64,000 nucleotides of DNA from an uncultured Pelagibacteraceae bacterium (lineage in GTDB: Bacteria; Pseudomonadota; Alphaproteobacteria; Pelagibacterales; Pelagibacteraceae): NCBI GenBank assembly GCA_902532595.1, contig CACAIN010000002.1:1-64000 (forward strand), written 5' to 3'. The translations under genes and the position numbers were made by a program. Shown here one piece after another: positions 21,691 through 31,202 of this stretch. Numbering within the stretch: position 1 is the first letter of the stretch; each line of letters begins with the position of its first letter. The notes beneath the pieces were generated by a model. That model saw nothing but the letters and a program-made list of their open reading frames with translations. It was not told the origin of the DNA and did no database searches.

Positions 21691-21962
21691 ATCTATGTTA
21701 ATAATTATTTAATAAAACGAGCTTTTCCACTATTTTTATATTTAATAAAAATTAATTAACAATAATTAACATTATTTTAACATTTTGTTAGGTGTTGATA
21801 TTATAATTCTATAATTGTTTATAATTTAAACAAAACCATTGAATTTCTACCATTAATTAAACGATTTATTAAAATCAAATTGTATAAAATATGTATAAAT
21901 AGTTATATTAAAAACTAACAGGACCTATTAGAAAACCTATATTTATAAACTTAAATTATATT
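21691..21962. other. oriC: Candidate chromosomal replication origin (oriC)
   Basis: 272-bp very AT-rich intergenic region between divergent ppsR (RP001) and hemE; phased TTAAC repeats 21756-21792; DnaA-box-like TTTTCCACT (21723-21731) and TGTTTATAA (21816-21824). Confidence 0.6.
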
Positions 21963-22970
21963 ATGAGTACTCTTAGAAAAATATTAGTTAATAAAGATAA
22001 ACATTGTAAATCTGTTTGGTTTATGAGACAAGCAGGTAGGTATTTACCTGAATTTAGAAAAATTAGATCTCAAAATCCAGATTTTATAGAACTTTGTTTA
22101 AATAGCGAATTAAGCTCAGAAATAACACTTCAACCTATAAAAAGATTTAATTTAGACTCAGCAATAATTTTCTCGGATATTTTAATGACGCCTTACGCCT
22201 TAGGCCAGGAAGTAAAGTTTATAAAAGACCAAGGACCAGAACTCAGCGATTTTAATACAGAAAGATTTTTAGACAAAAAAGAAAAAGAATTTTCTCATAA
22301 ATTAAATCCAGTTTATAAAGCAATCGAAAAAACTAGAAAAAATTTAGATAAAGACAAATCTTTAATAGCTTTTATAGGTGCTCCTTGGACATTGTTGGTT
22401 TATATGATTAATATTAAAAAGAATAAAAATGAAATAAATTTCAATAAATTAAATCAAAAAGATATAAATATAAATCAAATCTTAGATAAATTAATAAAAT
22501 TTTTATGTATCCACATTCAAAATCAAGTGAATGCAGGAGCAGACATAATACAAATATTTGACTCTTGGGCAGGATTATTACCTGAAAATATTATTAAAGA
22601 TTATTGCTTTGTCCCAAATGCAAAAATAGTAGAGTTTTGTAAAAAAGAGAAAATTCCTAATATTTGTTTTCCAAAAGGAATTAAAGAAAAATATGAAGAC
22701 TTTAATCGGATAGTAAATCCGGACGGGATAAACTTAGATTATGATATAGATCCTTTATGGGTAAAAAATAAATTAAAAGATGTAGTTATACAAGGCGGGT
22801 TAGATCCAAAAATTTTATTAAAGTCTGAGAAAGAAATGTTGGAGGGAGCGACGAAATACATTCAAGCGTTTAAAGATATTCCTTATATTTTTAATCTTGG
22901 TCATGGTTTACTTCCGGAAACAGATCCTGATAGAGTAAAGAAATTAATAGAATTTTATAGGAATAATTAA
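21963..22970 (+). CDS. hemE: Uroporphyrinogen decarboxylase
   Basis: VWFMRQAGRYLPEFRKIR; NLGHGLLPETDPD. Confidence 0.98.
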   Translation: MSTLRKILVNKDKHCKSVWFMRQAGRYLPEFRKIRSQNPDFIELCLNSELSSEITLQPIKRFNLDSAIIFSDILMTPYALGQEVKFIKDQGPELSDFNTERFLDKKEKEFSHKLNPVYKAIEKTRKNLDKDKSLIAFIGAPWTLLVYMINIKKNKNEINFNKLNQKDININQILDKLIKFLCIHIQNQVNAGADIIQIFDSWAGLLPENIIKDYCFVPNAKIVEFCKKEKIPNICFPKGIKEKYEDFNRIVNPDGINLDYDIDPLWVKNKLKDVVIQGGLDPKILLKSEKEMLEGATKYIQAFKDIPYIFNLGHGLLPETDPDRVKKLIEFYRNN

Positions 22971-23962
22971 TGAACAAAGATCATCCTGAAGTTAAATTTG
23001 GTAAAACAGGAGTTTTATTAATCAACTTAGGCACACCAGATTCTACAAGCTGGTGGGACATTAGGAAATATTTAAAAGAATTTCTTTCAGACAGAAGAGT
23101 AATAGAGTTAAACCCTTTTATTTGGCAAATAATTTTAAATTTATTTATTTTAACTTTTAGACCCTCAAAGACAGCCCATGCTTATAAAAAAATCTGGAGA
23201 AAAGAAAGCAACGAGTCTCCTTTATTGTTTTTCACAAGAAGTCAGGCAACCAAACTTAAAAACAAGATTGGGAACGAGAAATTAATTGTAGACTTCGCTA
23301 TGAGATATGGGAATCCAAGTATAAAAACTCGATTGAACAATTTTAAAGAAGAGGGATGTGAAAATATAGTTATTTTACCTCTATATCCTCAGTATGCTGC
23401 TGCAACCACCGCCACGGTTTGTGATGAAGTTTATAGATCTTTAATGAAGATGAGGTGGCAACCAAGTCTTCAAATCATTCCTCACTATGAAAGTGAGCCT
23501 CGATATATTGACGCTTTAATAAATAGTATTGAAAAAAAGATTAAAGAAATAAACTGGAAACCAGACTTAATAATTTCTTCTTATCACGGCATTCCAAAGT
23601 CTTATTTTGACAAAGGAGATCCTTACCATTGCTATTGTCATAAAACTACAAGACTTATGAAAGAAAAGTTTAATAAAGTAGAAATTCAAACCACATTCCA
23701 ATCAAGATTTGGACCACAAGAGTGGTTAACTCCGTATACTGACAAAACATTGGAGAGTTTACCTGAGAAAGGTATAAAAAATTTATTAGTTGTGTGCCCA
23801 GGCTTTGCTTCTGATTGTGTTGAAACTTTAGAGGAAATAAATATTCAAGGAAGAGATAGTTTTCTAAAAAAAGGGGGGAAAAATTTTGATTTAATCCCGT
23901 GTTTAAACGATAATTCTGATCATATTGAATTATTTGAAAAATTACTTAACAAATATTTATAA
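22970..23962 (+). CDS. hemH: Ferrochelatase
   Basis: GVLLINLGTPDS; SYHGIPKSYFDKGDPYHCYCHKT. Confidence 0.98.
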   Translation: MNKDHPEVKFGKTGVLLINLGTPDSTSWWDIRKYLKEFLSDRRVIELNPFIWQIILNLFILTFRPSKTAHAYKKIWRKESNESPLLFFTRSQATKLKNKIGNEKLIVDFAMRYGNPSIKTRLNNFKEEGCENIVILPLYPQYAAATTATVCDEVYRSLMKMRWQPSLQIIPHYESEPRYIDALINSIEKKIKEINWKPDLIISSYHGIPKSYFDKGDPYHCYCHKTTRLMKEKFNKVEIQTTFQSRFGPQEWLTPYTDKTLESLPEKGIKNLLVVCPGFASDCVETLEEINIQGRDSFLKKGGKNFDLIPCLNDNSDHIELFEKLLNKYL

Positions 23963-23963
23963 A

Positions 23964-24395
23964 ATGAATTTATATTTATTATTTAAATCATTACATTTAA
24001 TCGCAATTATTTCTTGGATGGCAGGTCTTCTATATTTACCAAGAATATTTGTTTATCATTCCGAGGCTGAAGACGATTCACAAAAAAAAGTTTTTAAAAT
24101 TATGGAAAGAAAGCTTTACAACTACATAATGATGCCAGCCATGATGCTTTCTTGGCTTTTTGGAATTCTGTTAATACATAGCCTTGGCTTTTCAGTTTTT
24201 TCTGAAATATGGATGCAGATAAAAATTATTGCTGTTGTTATTTTGACTTATTACCACTTGACTTTGGGTAAATATCTTAATGATTTTGCTATAGACAATA
24301 ACCAGAAAACCCCTAGATTCTTTAGGATATATAACGAAATACCGACAGTTATACTAATTGTAGTAATATTTGTTGTTATATTTAAACCATTATAA
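23964..24395 (+). CDS. hemJ: Protoporphyrinogen IX oxidase HemJ
   Basis: KSLHLIAIISWMAGLLYLPRIFVYH; start trimmed from 23925 so the CDS begins just after the hemH stop. Confidence 0.9.
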   Translation: MNLYLLFKSLHLIAIISWMAGLLYLPRIFVYHSEAEDDSQKKVFKIMERKLYNYIMMPAMMLSWLFGILLIHSLGFSVFSEIWMQIKIIAVVILTYYHLTLGKYLNDFAIDNNQKTPRFFRIYNEIPTVILIVVIFVVIFKPL

Positions 24396-24396
24396 T

Positions 24397-24433
24397 TAGG
24401 GGTTGAATTTCTTTAAAAAATCCCTATATTTTT
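24397..24433 (+). terminator. Terminator-like hairpin between hemJ and rho
   Basis: TAGGGGTT (24397-24404) pairs with AATCCCTA (24419-24426) with one G-U pair, followed by TATTTTTA. Confidence 0.5.
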
Positions 24434-24461
24434 ATCACATTCCTTAATCAACAATAATCAC

Positions 24462-25733
24462 ATGAACTTACAAGAACTAAAGCAAAAAAACCCTGCAGAG
24501 CTTATTAGTGAAGCTGAGAAACTTGGTATTGAAAATCCTAGCACACTTAGAAAGCAAGAAATATTATTTGCAATATTAAAAAAACTCGCTGAAAAAAATG
24601 AACAAATAACAGCGACAGGTGTTCTAGAAGTATTGCAAGATGGTTTTGGATTTTTAAGAGCCATTGAGTCTAATTATTTACCAGGTCCAGACGATATATA
24701 TGTTAGTCCTAGTCAAATCAGAAGATTTGGATTAAGAACAGGGGACTCTGTTGAAGGAGAGATTAGGGGCCCTAAAGATGCTGAAAGATATTTTGCTCTT
24801 CTTAAGGTAAATAAAATTAATTTTGATGACTCGGAAAAAGGAAGAAATAAAATTGCTTTTGACAATTTAACGCCATTATATCCTAATGAGAGAATAAGGT
24901 TAGAGGTCGAGTCAAATAAAGCTGAAAAGAAACCAGATAATACTGCAAGGTTAATCGACCTAGTAAGTCCTATTGGGAAAGGTCAAAGATCACTTATTGT
25001 GTCTCCTCCAAGAGCAGGTAAAACAATAATTTTGCAAAATATTGCTCAATCAATCACTGCAAATCACCCTGAATGTTACTTAATGGTTTTATTAATTGAT
25101 GAAAGACCAGAGGAAGTGACTGATATGCAAAGATCTGTAAAAGGTGAAGTTGTAGCTTCAACTTTTGATGAACCAGCTTCAAGACACGTAGCTGTTGCAG
25201 AAATGGTTATAGAAAAAGCAAAGAGATTAGTAGAACATAAAAAAGATGTTGTTATTCTATTGGACTCTATTACAAGATTAGGCAGAGCTTATAACGCGGT
25301 CATCCCAAGCTCTGGAAAAGTTTTAACAGGCGGTGTTGATGCTAATGCGCTACAAAGGCCAAAAAGATTTTTTGGAGCAGCAAGAAATGTTGAAGAGGGC
25401 GGGTCGTTAACTATTATCTCTACTGCTTTAATAGATACTGGTAGTAGAATGGATGAAGTAATTTTTGAAGAATTTAAAGGAACAGGTAATTCTGAACTAA
25501 TTCTTGATAGAAAAGTTGCTGATAAAAGAATCTACCCTGCTTTAGATATAACTAGATCGGGAACTAGAAGAGAAGAACTATTATTCGAAAAAGATGACTT
25601 ATCCAAAATGAATGTTCTTAGACGAATTATAAGCCCAATGGGAACCATGGATGGTATTGAATTCTTAATTTCTAAATTAAAAAATACTAAAAATAATGCT
25701 GATTTTTTTAATTCGATGAATAAATCTGGATAA
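24462..25733 (+). CDS. rho: Transcription termination factor Rho
   Basis: [60 protein letters not shown]. Confidence 0.99.
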   Translation: MNLQELKQKNPAELISEAEKLGIENPSTLRKQEILFAILKKLAEKNEQITATGVLEVLQDGFGFLRAIESNYLPGPDDIYVSPSQIRRFGLRTGDSVEGEIRGPKDAERYFALLKVNKINFDDSEKGRNKIAFDNLTPLYPNERIRLEVESNKAEKKPDNTARLIDLVSPIGKGQRSLIVSPPRAGKTIILQNIAQSITANHPECYLMVLLIDERPEEVTDMQRSVKGEVVASTFDEPASRHVAVAEMVIEKAKRLVEHKKDVVILLDSITRLGRAYNAVIPSSGKVLTGGVDANALQRPKRFFGAARNVEEGGSLTIISTALIDTGSRMDEVIFEEFKGTGNSELILDRKVADKRIYPALDITRSGTRREELLFEKDDLSKMNVLRRIISPMGTMDGIEFLISKLKNTKNNADFFNSMNKSG

Positions 25734-25740
25734 CATCATT

Positions 25741-26358
25741 TTATTGAAGAGTTAGATTGTTAAAATTTATTTCGTGTAGATAAAAATCAATTATATCTCC
25801 AAGAGTTTTTACTTTTTCATTTAAAGTTATAGACTCTAAAAGCTTTTGTTTTTCCTGGTTAGTCACTGGCGCTATCATTGATAAAGTATCAATTTTTTGT
25901 AATTTGTTTAATTTATTAAATTCATCCCAATTTAATAAGATTCCATTCTTCTTAAAAAATACTTTAGCTTTTTCCATTAATTTTTTAATGTCTATATTTT
26001 CTGATTTTGGCTCTAAATCCGAAGTAAATTTTTTATAATCCACTCTAAATTCTCGATATAATTTTGAATTTTCTACCTCTTCCAACACCTCAAATCTTAT
26101 AAGACCGGTTAAATTTATGAGAATTTTTCCATCAACGTTTCTTTGAATATCACTAATTTTTCCCAAACATCCAATTTTATAGATTTCTTCATTCTTTTTT
26201 TGCAGCTGTATCATTCCTATTAATTTATCTTTACGCATTGTATCGTTAACTAAATCTAAGTATCTTTGCTCAAATATATTTAATGGAAGATTAGTTTTTG
26301 GAAAATAAATAACCCCACCTAAAGGAAAAATCGGAATAAGATTTGGAAAAAATTTCAT
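25741..26358 (-). CDS. Lon N-terminal (substrate-binding) domain protein
   Basis: IPIFPLGGVIYFPKTNLPLNIFEQRYLDLV. Confidence 0.88.
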   Translation of the reverse strand: MKFFPNLIPIFPLGGVIYFPKTNLPLNIFEQRYLDLVNDTMRKDKLIGMIQLQKKNEEIYKIGCLGKISDIQRNVDGKILINLTGLIRFEVLEEVENSKLYREFRVDYKKFTSDLEPKSENIDIKKLMEKAKVFFKKNGILLNWDEFNKLNKLQKIDTLSMIAPVTNQEKQKLLESITLNEKVKTLGDIIDFYLHEINFNNLTLQ

Positions 26359-26412
26359 AACTCACTAATTATAGTAGAAATTTATATTTATCGATAGGTC
26401 ATTTTATTTATG

Positions 26413-26442
26413 TTGACCGATTTAAAAGTATTATAATATACT
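26413..26442 (+). promoter_or_regulatory. Putative sigma70-type promoter of tRNA-Gly
   Basis: TTGACC (26413-26418), 18-bp spacer, TATACT (26437-26442), 10 bp before the tRNA 5' end. Confidence 0.6.
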
Positions 26443-26452
26443 CATTTATAAT

Positions 26453-26527
26453 GCGGGCATAGCTCAGTGGTAGAGCGTCTCGTTGCCAACGAGAAGGTCG
26501 AGGGTTCAAGTCCCTTTGCCCGCTCCA
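26453..26527 (+). tRNA. tRNA-Gly (anticodon GCC), CCA encoded
   Basis: GCGGGCA...TGCCCGC acceptor stem, anticodon arm TCTCG-TTGCCAA-CGAGA, GGTTCAAGTCC T-loop, terminal TCCA. Confidence 0.97.
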
Positions 26528-26541
26528 TAAAAAGAAAGAAT

Positions 26542-26877
26542 ATGACTGAACTGGCTGACAAAAAATGTGTTCCATGCGAAGGTAATACGCCTCCATTTGA
26601 TACAAAAGAAATACACAAATATTTGAAAAAAGTAGATGGGTGGGATGTTAAAAGTGACAATGAAAAAAGTTATTTTTTAATAAAAGAGTTTAAGTTTAAA
26701 AATTTTCTAGAAAGCCAGGATTTTACAAATAAAGTTGGTATCATTGCAGAAAATGAAGGTCATCATCCAGATATTTCTTTCGGTTGGGGTTATTGTAAGG
26801 TAAAAATTTTTACTCATGCAATTAAAGGATTGGCTGAAAGTGATTTTATTTTAGCAGCTAAAATTGATAAAATTTAA
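26542..26877 (+). CDS. 4a-hydroxytetrahydrobiopterin (pterin-4a-carbinolamine) dehydratase
   Basis: ENEGHHPDISFGWGYCKVKIFTHAIKGL; start trimmed to MTELADKK because the called ORF start lies inside the tRNA. Confidence 0.92.
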   Translation: MTELADKKCVPCEGNTPPFDTKEIHKYLKKVDGWDVKSDNEKSYFLIKEFKFKNFLESQDFTNKVGIIAENEGHHPDISFGWGYCKVKIFTHAIKGLAESDFILAAKIDKI

Positions 26878-28428
26878 TTAGTGATTAAAATGACGAATAC
26901 CAGTAAACACCATTTTAATTTTAGCCTTATTTGCTGCATTAATAACTTCTCTATCTTTAACTGAGCCACCTGGTTGGATGATAATTCTTACTCCTGCTTT
27001 GATCAAAGTTTTAATTCCGTCAGCAAAAGGAAAGAATGCATCAGATGCAGCTATAGAGTTTTTAATTTTGGAAGGTAAGAATTGTCTAGCCTTTTGAGTT
27101 GCTATCTTACAACTATCCAGCCGGCTTGGTTGACCAGCACCAATTCCTATTGTTGAAAAATCATTTGTTAAAACAATTGCATTAGATTTTACATGTTTAC
27201 AAACATTAAATGCGAATTCCATTTCTAAAATCTCTTTTTTTGTTGGTTTAATCTTAGTCACACATTTTAATTGTTTTTTATTCAAAATTAACTCATCTTT
27301 TGTTTGAATCAAGAACGAACTGTTAAAAGATTTTATTGTTGTTAAATTATTAATTTTAAATTTAGAAATATCAATAATTCTCAAATTTTTCTTTTTCTTT
27401 AAAATATTCAGAGCATTTTTATCAAAACTTTTAGCTAAAATAACTTCAAGAAATTTTTTTTCTATTTCTTTTGCAATTTTTTTATTAATTTTAAAATTAC
27501 AAGCAATTACTCCTCCGAAAGCACTGATTGGATCGCAGGCGTAAGCATTTTCAAAGGATTTTAATGAGGATTTGTTCCTAGAAACACCGCATGGGTTAGC
27601 ATGTTTGATTATAACTGTGGCAGGATCTTTTTTGATAGATGACAATATTTCTAGAGCAGCAAACATATCGTTGTAATTATTAAAACTAAGTTCTTTTCCG
27701 CTTAGCTGTTTGAGTCCTAGATTTTGATCATCGTAGTTATTTATGTATAAAGAACTTTCTTGATGAGGATTTTCTCCATATCTTAGATTTTGAATTCTTT
27801 TACCAAAAATTGTTTTTCTTTCAGGAAATTTTATTTTTAATTTTTGATTAAACCAATTTGCAACCATAGAGTCATAGTAAGCTGTTAATCCAAAAGCTTT
27901 TGATGACATTAGTTCTCTAAATTTTAAAGATGTTTTTCCATTATTCTTATTTATTTCTTTTATTAGACTTAGATAATCTTTTTGATTTGTAATAATTGTT
28001 ACATTTTTAAAATTTTTTGCAGCCGCTCTAACCATTGTAGGCCCACCAATATCAATATTCTCAATTATTTTTCCTTGATTGTTTGTTTCAGTCAGTGTTT
28101 TTTGAAATGGATAAAAATTCACTATAATTAAATCAATGGAGGGAAATTTCTCTCTCTTCATTTCCCTTTGATGTTTCTTATTTTGCCTATCATGAAGAAT
28201 TCCTGCATGTATTTTAGGATGTAGTGTTTTAACTCGTCCATCGAGCATTTCTTTAAAGCCTGTATATTTTGAGATTTCTGAACAATCATAACCAAGTTTT
28301 TTAATTGAGTTATATGTTCCACCTGAACTTATAATTTTAATTTTAAATTTTTTTAAAATTTTAAGAATAGGAGATAACTCAGTTTTGTCAGAAACAGAAA
28401 TTAGAGCATTTTTAATTTTTTGTTTCAT
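26878..28428 (-). CDS. purH: Bifunctional AICAR transformylase/IMP cyclohydrolase
   Basis: SGGTYNSIKKLGYDC; MLDGRVKTLHPKIHAGIL; RYGENPHQ; KHANPCGV. Confidence 0.98.
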   Translation of the reverse strand: MKQKIKNALISVSDKTELSPILKILKKFKIKIISSGGTYNSIKKLGYDCSEISKYTGFKEMLDGRVKTLHPKIHAGILHDRQNKKHQREMKREKFPSIDLIIVNFYPFQKTLTETNNQGKIIENIDIGGPTMVRAAAKNFKNVTIITNQKDYLSLIKEINKNNGKTSLKFRELMSSKAFGLTAYYDSMVANWFNQKLKIKFPERKTIFGKRIQNLRYGENPHQESSLYINNYDDQNLGLKQLSGKELSFNNYNDMFAALEILSSIKKDPATVIIKHANPCGVSRNKSSLKSFENAYACDPISAFGGVIACNFKINKKIAKEIEKKFLEVILAKSFDKNALNILKKKKNLRIIDISKFKINNLTTIKSFNSSFLIQTKDELILNKKQLKCVTKIKPTKKEILEMEFAFNVCKHVKSNAIVLTNDFSTIGIGAGQPSRLDSCKIATQKARQFLPSKIKNSIAASDAFFPFADGIKTLIKAGVRIIIQPGGSVKDREVINAANKAKIKMVFTGIRHFNH

Positions 28429-28430
28429 GA

Positions 28431-30077
28431 TTAAATATTTTTTCTAATTTCCCAGTGGATAGTTTTATCTTTATTAACTAAATTACCAGATACTGTTAAG
28501 CAAGTATTATCTAATATTTTATTTCCTCCTAGAAATATACTTTTTTCTAGAGTGATCAACTCCTCTTTAGCGGTAAATATAAGAGACTTATTTTTATTAA
28601 TTCGAATTAAGACACTATTTCCACTCATAGTTTTAACTGCAGTGAGACCTGGGTAGAGATGAAATCTTAAATTAAAAGTAATTGGTCTTCCGTTCTTTTT
28701 TTTTATTAATTCATCAGATCCAATTAATTGATTAGTTAATTTATCTAATGAAATTACTCTTTTGTGTATGCAGCCAAAATTTTTTAAATAACCATCATGT
28801 GAAGCACTTAAAATAATTTGATTATCTTCTTCTTTGTAACTTAGATCTGAAATTTTGAATGTATTTTTAATTGAATTACCAAAAGCTTTATTTACTAGCT
28901 TATTTCTTTCAAACTTAGTAACCGAGGTATCATTAATGCTAAGTGTTGATTGAGCAGAAGTTAACCTACTTAAAAGTTTTGCTTTAGAAGAAATATTTGA
29001 ACCAAATCCACAATTAGTAATTATTTTTTCGTTTTCTAAATAATATTCAAATGATAATGGACCTGATTGATATGAATTTGAAAAATTTTTTATTGGTGGT
29101 TCACCAGCGTCAAAAAAAACTATGTTATTTCGATTTTTAATTATTTGAATACCACCAACAGATTTTTTTTTATTTTTGGATTTATAATTTAATTCAACAA
29201 TATATTTTTCCAAATCATCTAGATCTTCCTCAGTTCCACCATTAAAAAGAGGAGTTTTATTTTTTGTGGTGGAGATATTTTTAATACATGCAAGATTTTT
29301 ATCAATTAAATCTTCTAAAAATTCTGGAATATATTTTTGTGCATCTTTTATACAGCTCTTGATTAGAATTAAAAATTTTGCAAAGTAAATCAATTCACTC
29401 GGATTTCTTGTTAATGGAAATCCATTCTCATCAAAATAATCTTTAACTAATTTTTCTAACCATTTTATTCCTATATCGAAATTATCTTCATATTCTTTAA
29501 ATACTAAACCACACAATATAAGAGCAGTTAATATTTCTAATCTTTTACAGTAATTTTTTTCATATTTTATATTTTTCTTAAGGTGATTAGTTTGTGAAAT
29601 TATACTGTCTAAAAATTTTTTTTTAAAATCAAATGAACAATTATTTATTATTACTTCTACATTTATAATCCAACTAATTACTCTTTTACTAATCACTGAA
29701 TTTTCCCATATATTCTTTTTATATTTAGAGTTTTTTATCATCCAAACACTGATTATTTTCTGTAATGATTTACTATCACTTTTTCTATTGATCAAAGAGA
29801 GCCATAAAAAACTATGTAATTTTTCCTCTTCAAAGATATTTTTATGCTTTGCCCAAAAAACATTTGAATCTATTTCATTAATTTTAAATAAGTAATTTTT
29901 ATAATTTGTGATTAAGCTTAATAAAAAAGGGTTAGGATAAAAGTAGAATTGTTGAGGTGTTTTTGAAATTAAAGATTTATTATAAATACTAGTAGAAAAA
30001 TAAATCTTTTTTATAAATTTAACAATTGTTATTTGAATGGCTAAAAAGTAAAAATAGATACTTTTTAAATTAGACAT
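28431..30077 (-). CDS. Heparinase II/III family protein
   Basis: 548 aa; FGSGPLSFE-like NSYQSGPLSFEYYLENEKIITNCGFG and RFHLYPGLTA; next to purH as in other alphaproteobacteria. Confidence 0.8.
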   Translation of the reverse strand: MSNLKSIYFYFLAIQITIVKFIKKIYFSTSIYNKSLISKTPQQFYFYPNPFLLSLITNYKNYLFKINEIDSNVFWAKHKNIFEEEKLHSFLWLSLINRKSDSKSLQKIISVWMIKNSKYKKNIWENSVISKRVISWIINVEVIINNCSFDFKKKFLDSIISQTNHLKKNIKYEKNYCKRLEILTALILCGLVFKEYEDNFDIGIKWLEKLVKDYFDENGFPLTRNPSELIYFAKFLILIKSCIKDAQKYIPEFLEDLIDKNLACIKNISTTKNKTPLFNGGTEEDLDDLEKYIVELNYKSKNKKKSVGGIQIIKNRNNIVFFDAGEPPIKNFSNSYQSGPLSFEYYLENEKIITNCGFGSNISSKAKLLSRLTSAQSTLSINDTSVTKFERNKLVNKAFGNSIKNTFKISDLSYKEEDNQIILSASHDGYLKNFGCIHKRVISLDKLTNQLIGSDELIKKKNGRPITFNLRFHLYPGLTAVKTMSGNSVLIRINKNKSLIFTAKEELITLEKSIFLGGNKILDNTCLTVSGNLVNKDKTIHWEIRKNI

Positions 30078-30080
30078 CTA

Positions 30081-30743
30081 TTAACTTGTTCTAAGAATTC
30101 CTATATTTTTTTTAAGGTCGCCTTGATTTTCTTTAAAAATAGTAGATCCTGAAACAAGTACGTTTACCCCAGCATCTTTTGCTATTTTACAATTTTCAAA
30201 ATTAATTCCACCGTCTATTTCGATTTCAGTTTTTAATTTCTTTTTATCAATTAATTCTTTGATTTTTCTAGTTTTATCAAGAACCTCTGGCATAAATTTT
30301 TGTCCTCCAAATCCTGGTTCAACACTCATAATAAGAATTAAATCTAAAAGTTCTAAATGATTTTCTATCAACTCTAACTTTGAATTAGGTTTCAATGAAA
30401 TTCCAACTTTTTTTCTTTCTTTTTTAATTAAATTAATAGTGTTTGATACATTTGGTGTTGCTTCAGGATGAAAAGTAATAATGTCTGCACCGGCTTCTGA
30501 AAAATCTTTTATAAAATTGTCAACCGGAGATATCATTAAATGGACGTCAAAAATTTTTTTTGTGAGTGGTCTTAATTTTTTAATTACTTCTGGCCCGATT
30601 GTTAAGTTTGGAACGAAATGACCATCCATAACATCAATATGTATGTAATCAGCTCCCGCTCTTTCAAGAGCAATAACTTCTTCACCTAATTTACTAAAAT
30701 CTGCTGAAAGTATGGAAGGCGATATTTTGATTGGTTTACTCAT
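30081..30743 (-). CDS. rpe: Ribulose-phosphate 3-epimerase
   Basis: ISPSILSADFSKLGEE; HIDVMDGHFVPNLTIGP; MSVEPGFGGQKF. Confidence 0.98.
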   Translation of the reverse strand: MSKPIKISPSILSADFSKLGEEVIALERAGADYIHIDVMDGHFVPNLTIGPEVIKKLRPLTKKIFDVHLMISPVDNFIKDFSEAGADIITFHPEATPNVSNTINLIKKERKKVGISLKPNSKLELIENHLELLDLILIMSVEPGFGGQKFMPEVLDKTRKIKELIDKKKLKTEIEIDGGINFENCKIAKDAGVNVLVSGSTIFKENQGDLKKNIGILRTS

Positions 30744-30789
30744 TCCTTACTTATATTTTAATCAATAAATTTGTCAAAAAGATAAATTG

Positions 30790-31125
30790 TTAATTAAAAA
30801 GTTGGTAAAGTTGTTTTGAAAAATCACTTTCTAATGGAAAAGCTAACATTCCCCACACATCATAACCTAATAAGTATGGCATAGCATAAAATCTAAATAA
30901 GTAAAAAAACCAGGCTACATAAAGGGCAATAAATCCTCCAAATAAAAAACTAGGAGTTATAGGTTTAAATAATTTAATTATTGGATTAGTATATTTTACG
31001 AAGACCCTCATAAAGAAAAAGGTTGAATCTTCTCGCTGAAAGATATTCATGGCTGCTCTCCCAATTAAGGTCCACATTATCATTCCTAGAATGTAATCTA
31101 AAACAATAGCCCAAGTAGGTATCAT
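30790..31125 (-). CDS. Small hypothetical membrane protein (YggT-like topology)
   Basis: 111 aa with two hydrophobic segments; no firm family call. Confidence 0.55.
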   Translation of the reverse strand: MIPTWAIVLDYILGMIMWTLIGRAAMNIFQREDSTFFFMRVFVKYTNPIIKLFKPITPSFLFGGFIALYVAWFFYLFRFYAMPYLLGYDVWGMLAFPLESDFSKQLYQLFN

Positions 31126-31156
31126 GATTAAACAATATCATCATTTAGGTAAAAAA

Positions 31157-31190
31157 AAAGGGGCGAAAAAATCGCCCCTTTAATTTTTTT
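31157..31190 (-). terminator. Rho-independent terminator (bidirectional-looking) after the symporter gene
   Basis: AAAGGGGCGA (31157-31166), 5-nt loop, TCGCCCCTTT (31172-31181), A/T tracts on both sides. Confidence 0.85.
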
Positions 31191-31202
31191 TATAGTTTAC
31201 AA

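Noticed and set aside
26467-26541. Extended N-terminus of the pterin dehydratase ORF (MVERLVANEKVEGSSPFARS...)
   Set aside because: This stretch is the tRNA-Gly sequence read through; the real start is 26542.
26408-26660. Two minus-strand ORFs (SGQRDLNPRPSRWQRDALPLSYA... and ERAKGLEPSTFSLATRRSTTELCPH...) over the tRNA
   Set aside because: They are antisense translations of the tRNA-Gly gene, a common artefact; not real proteins.
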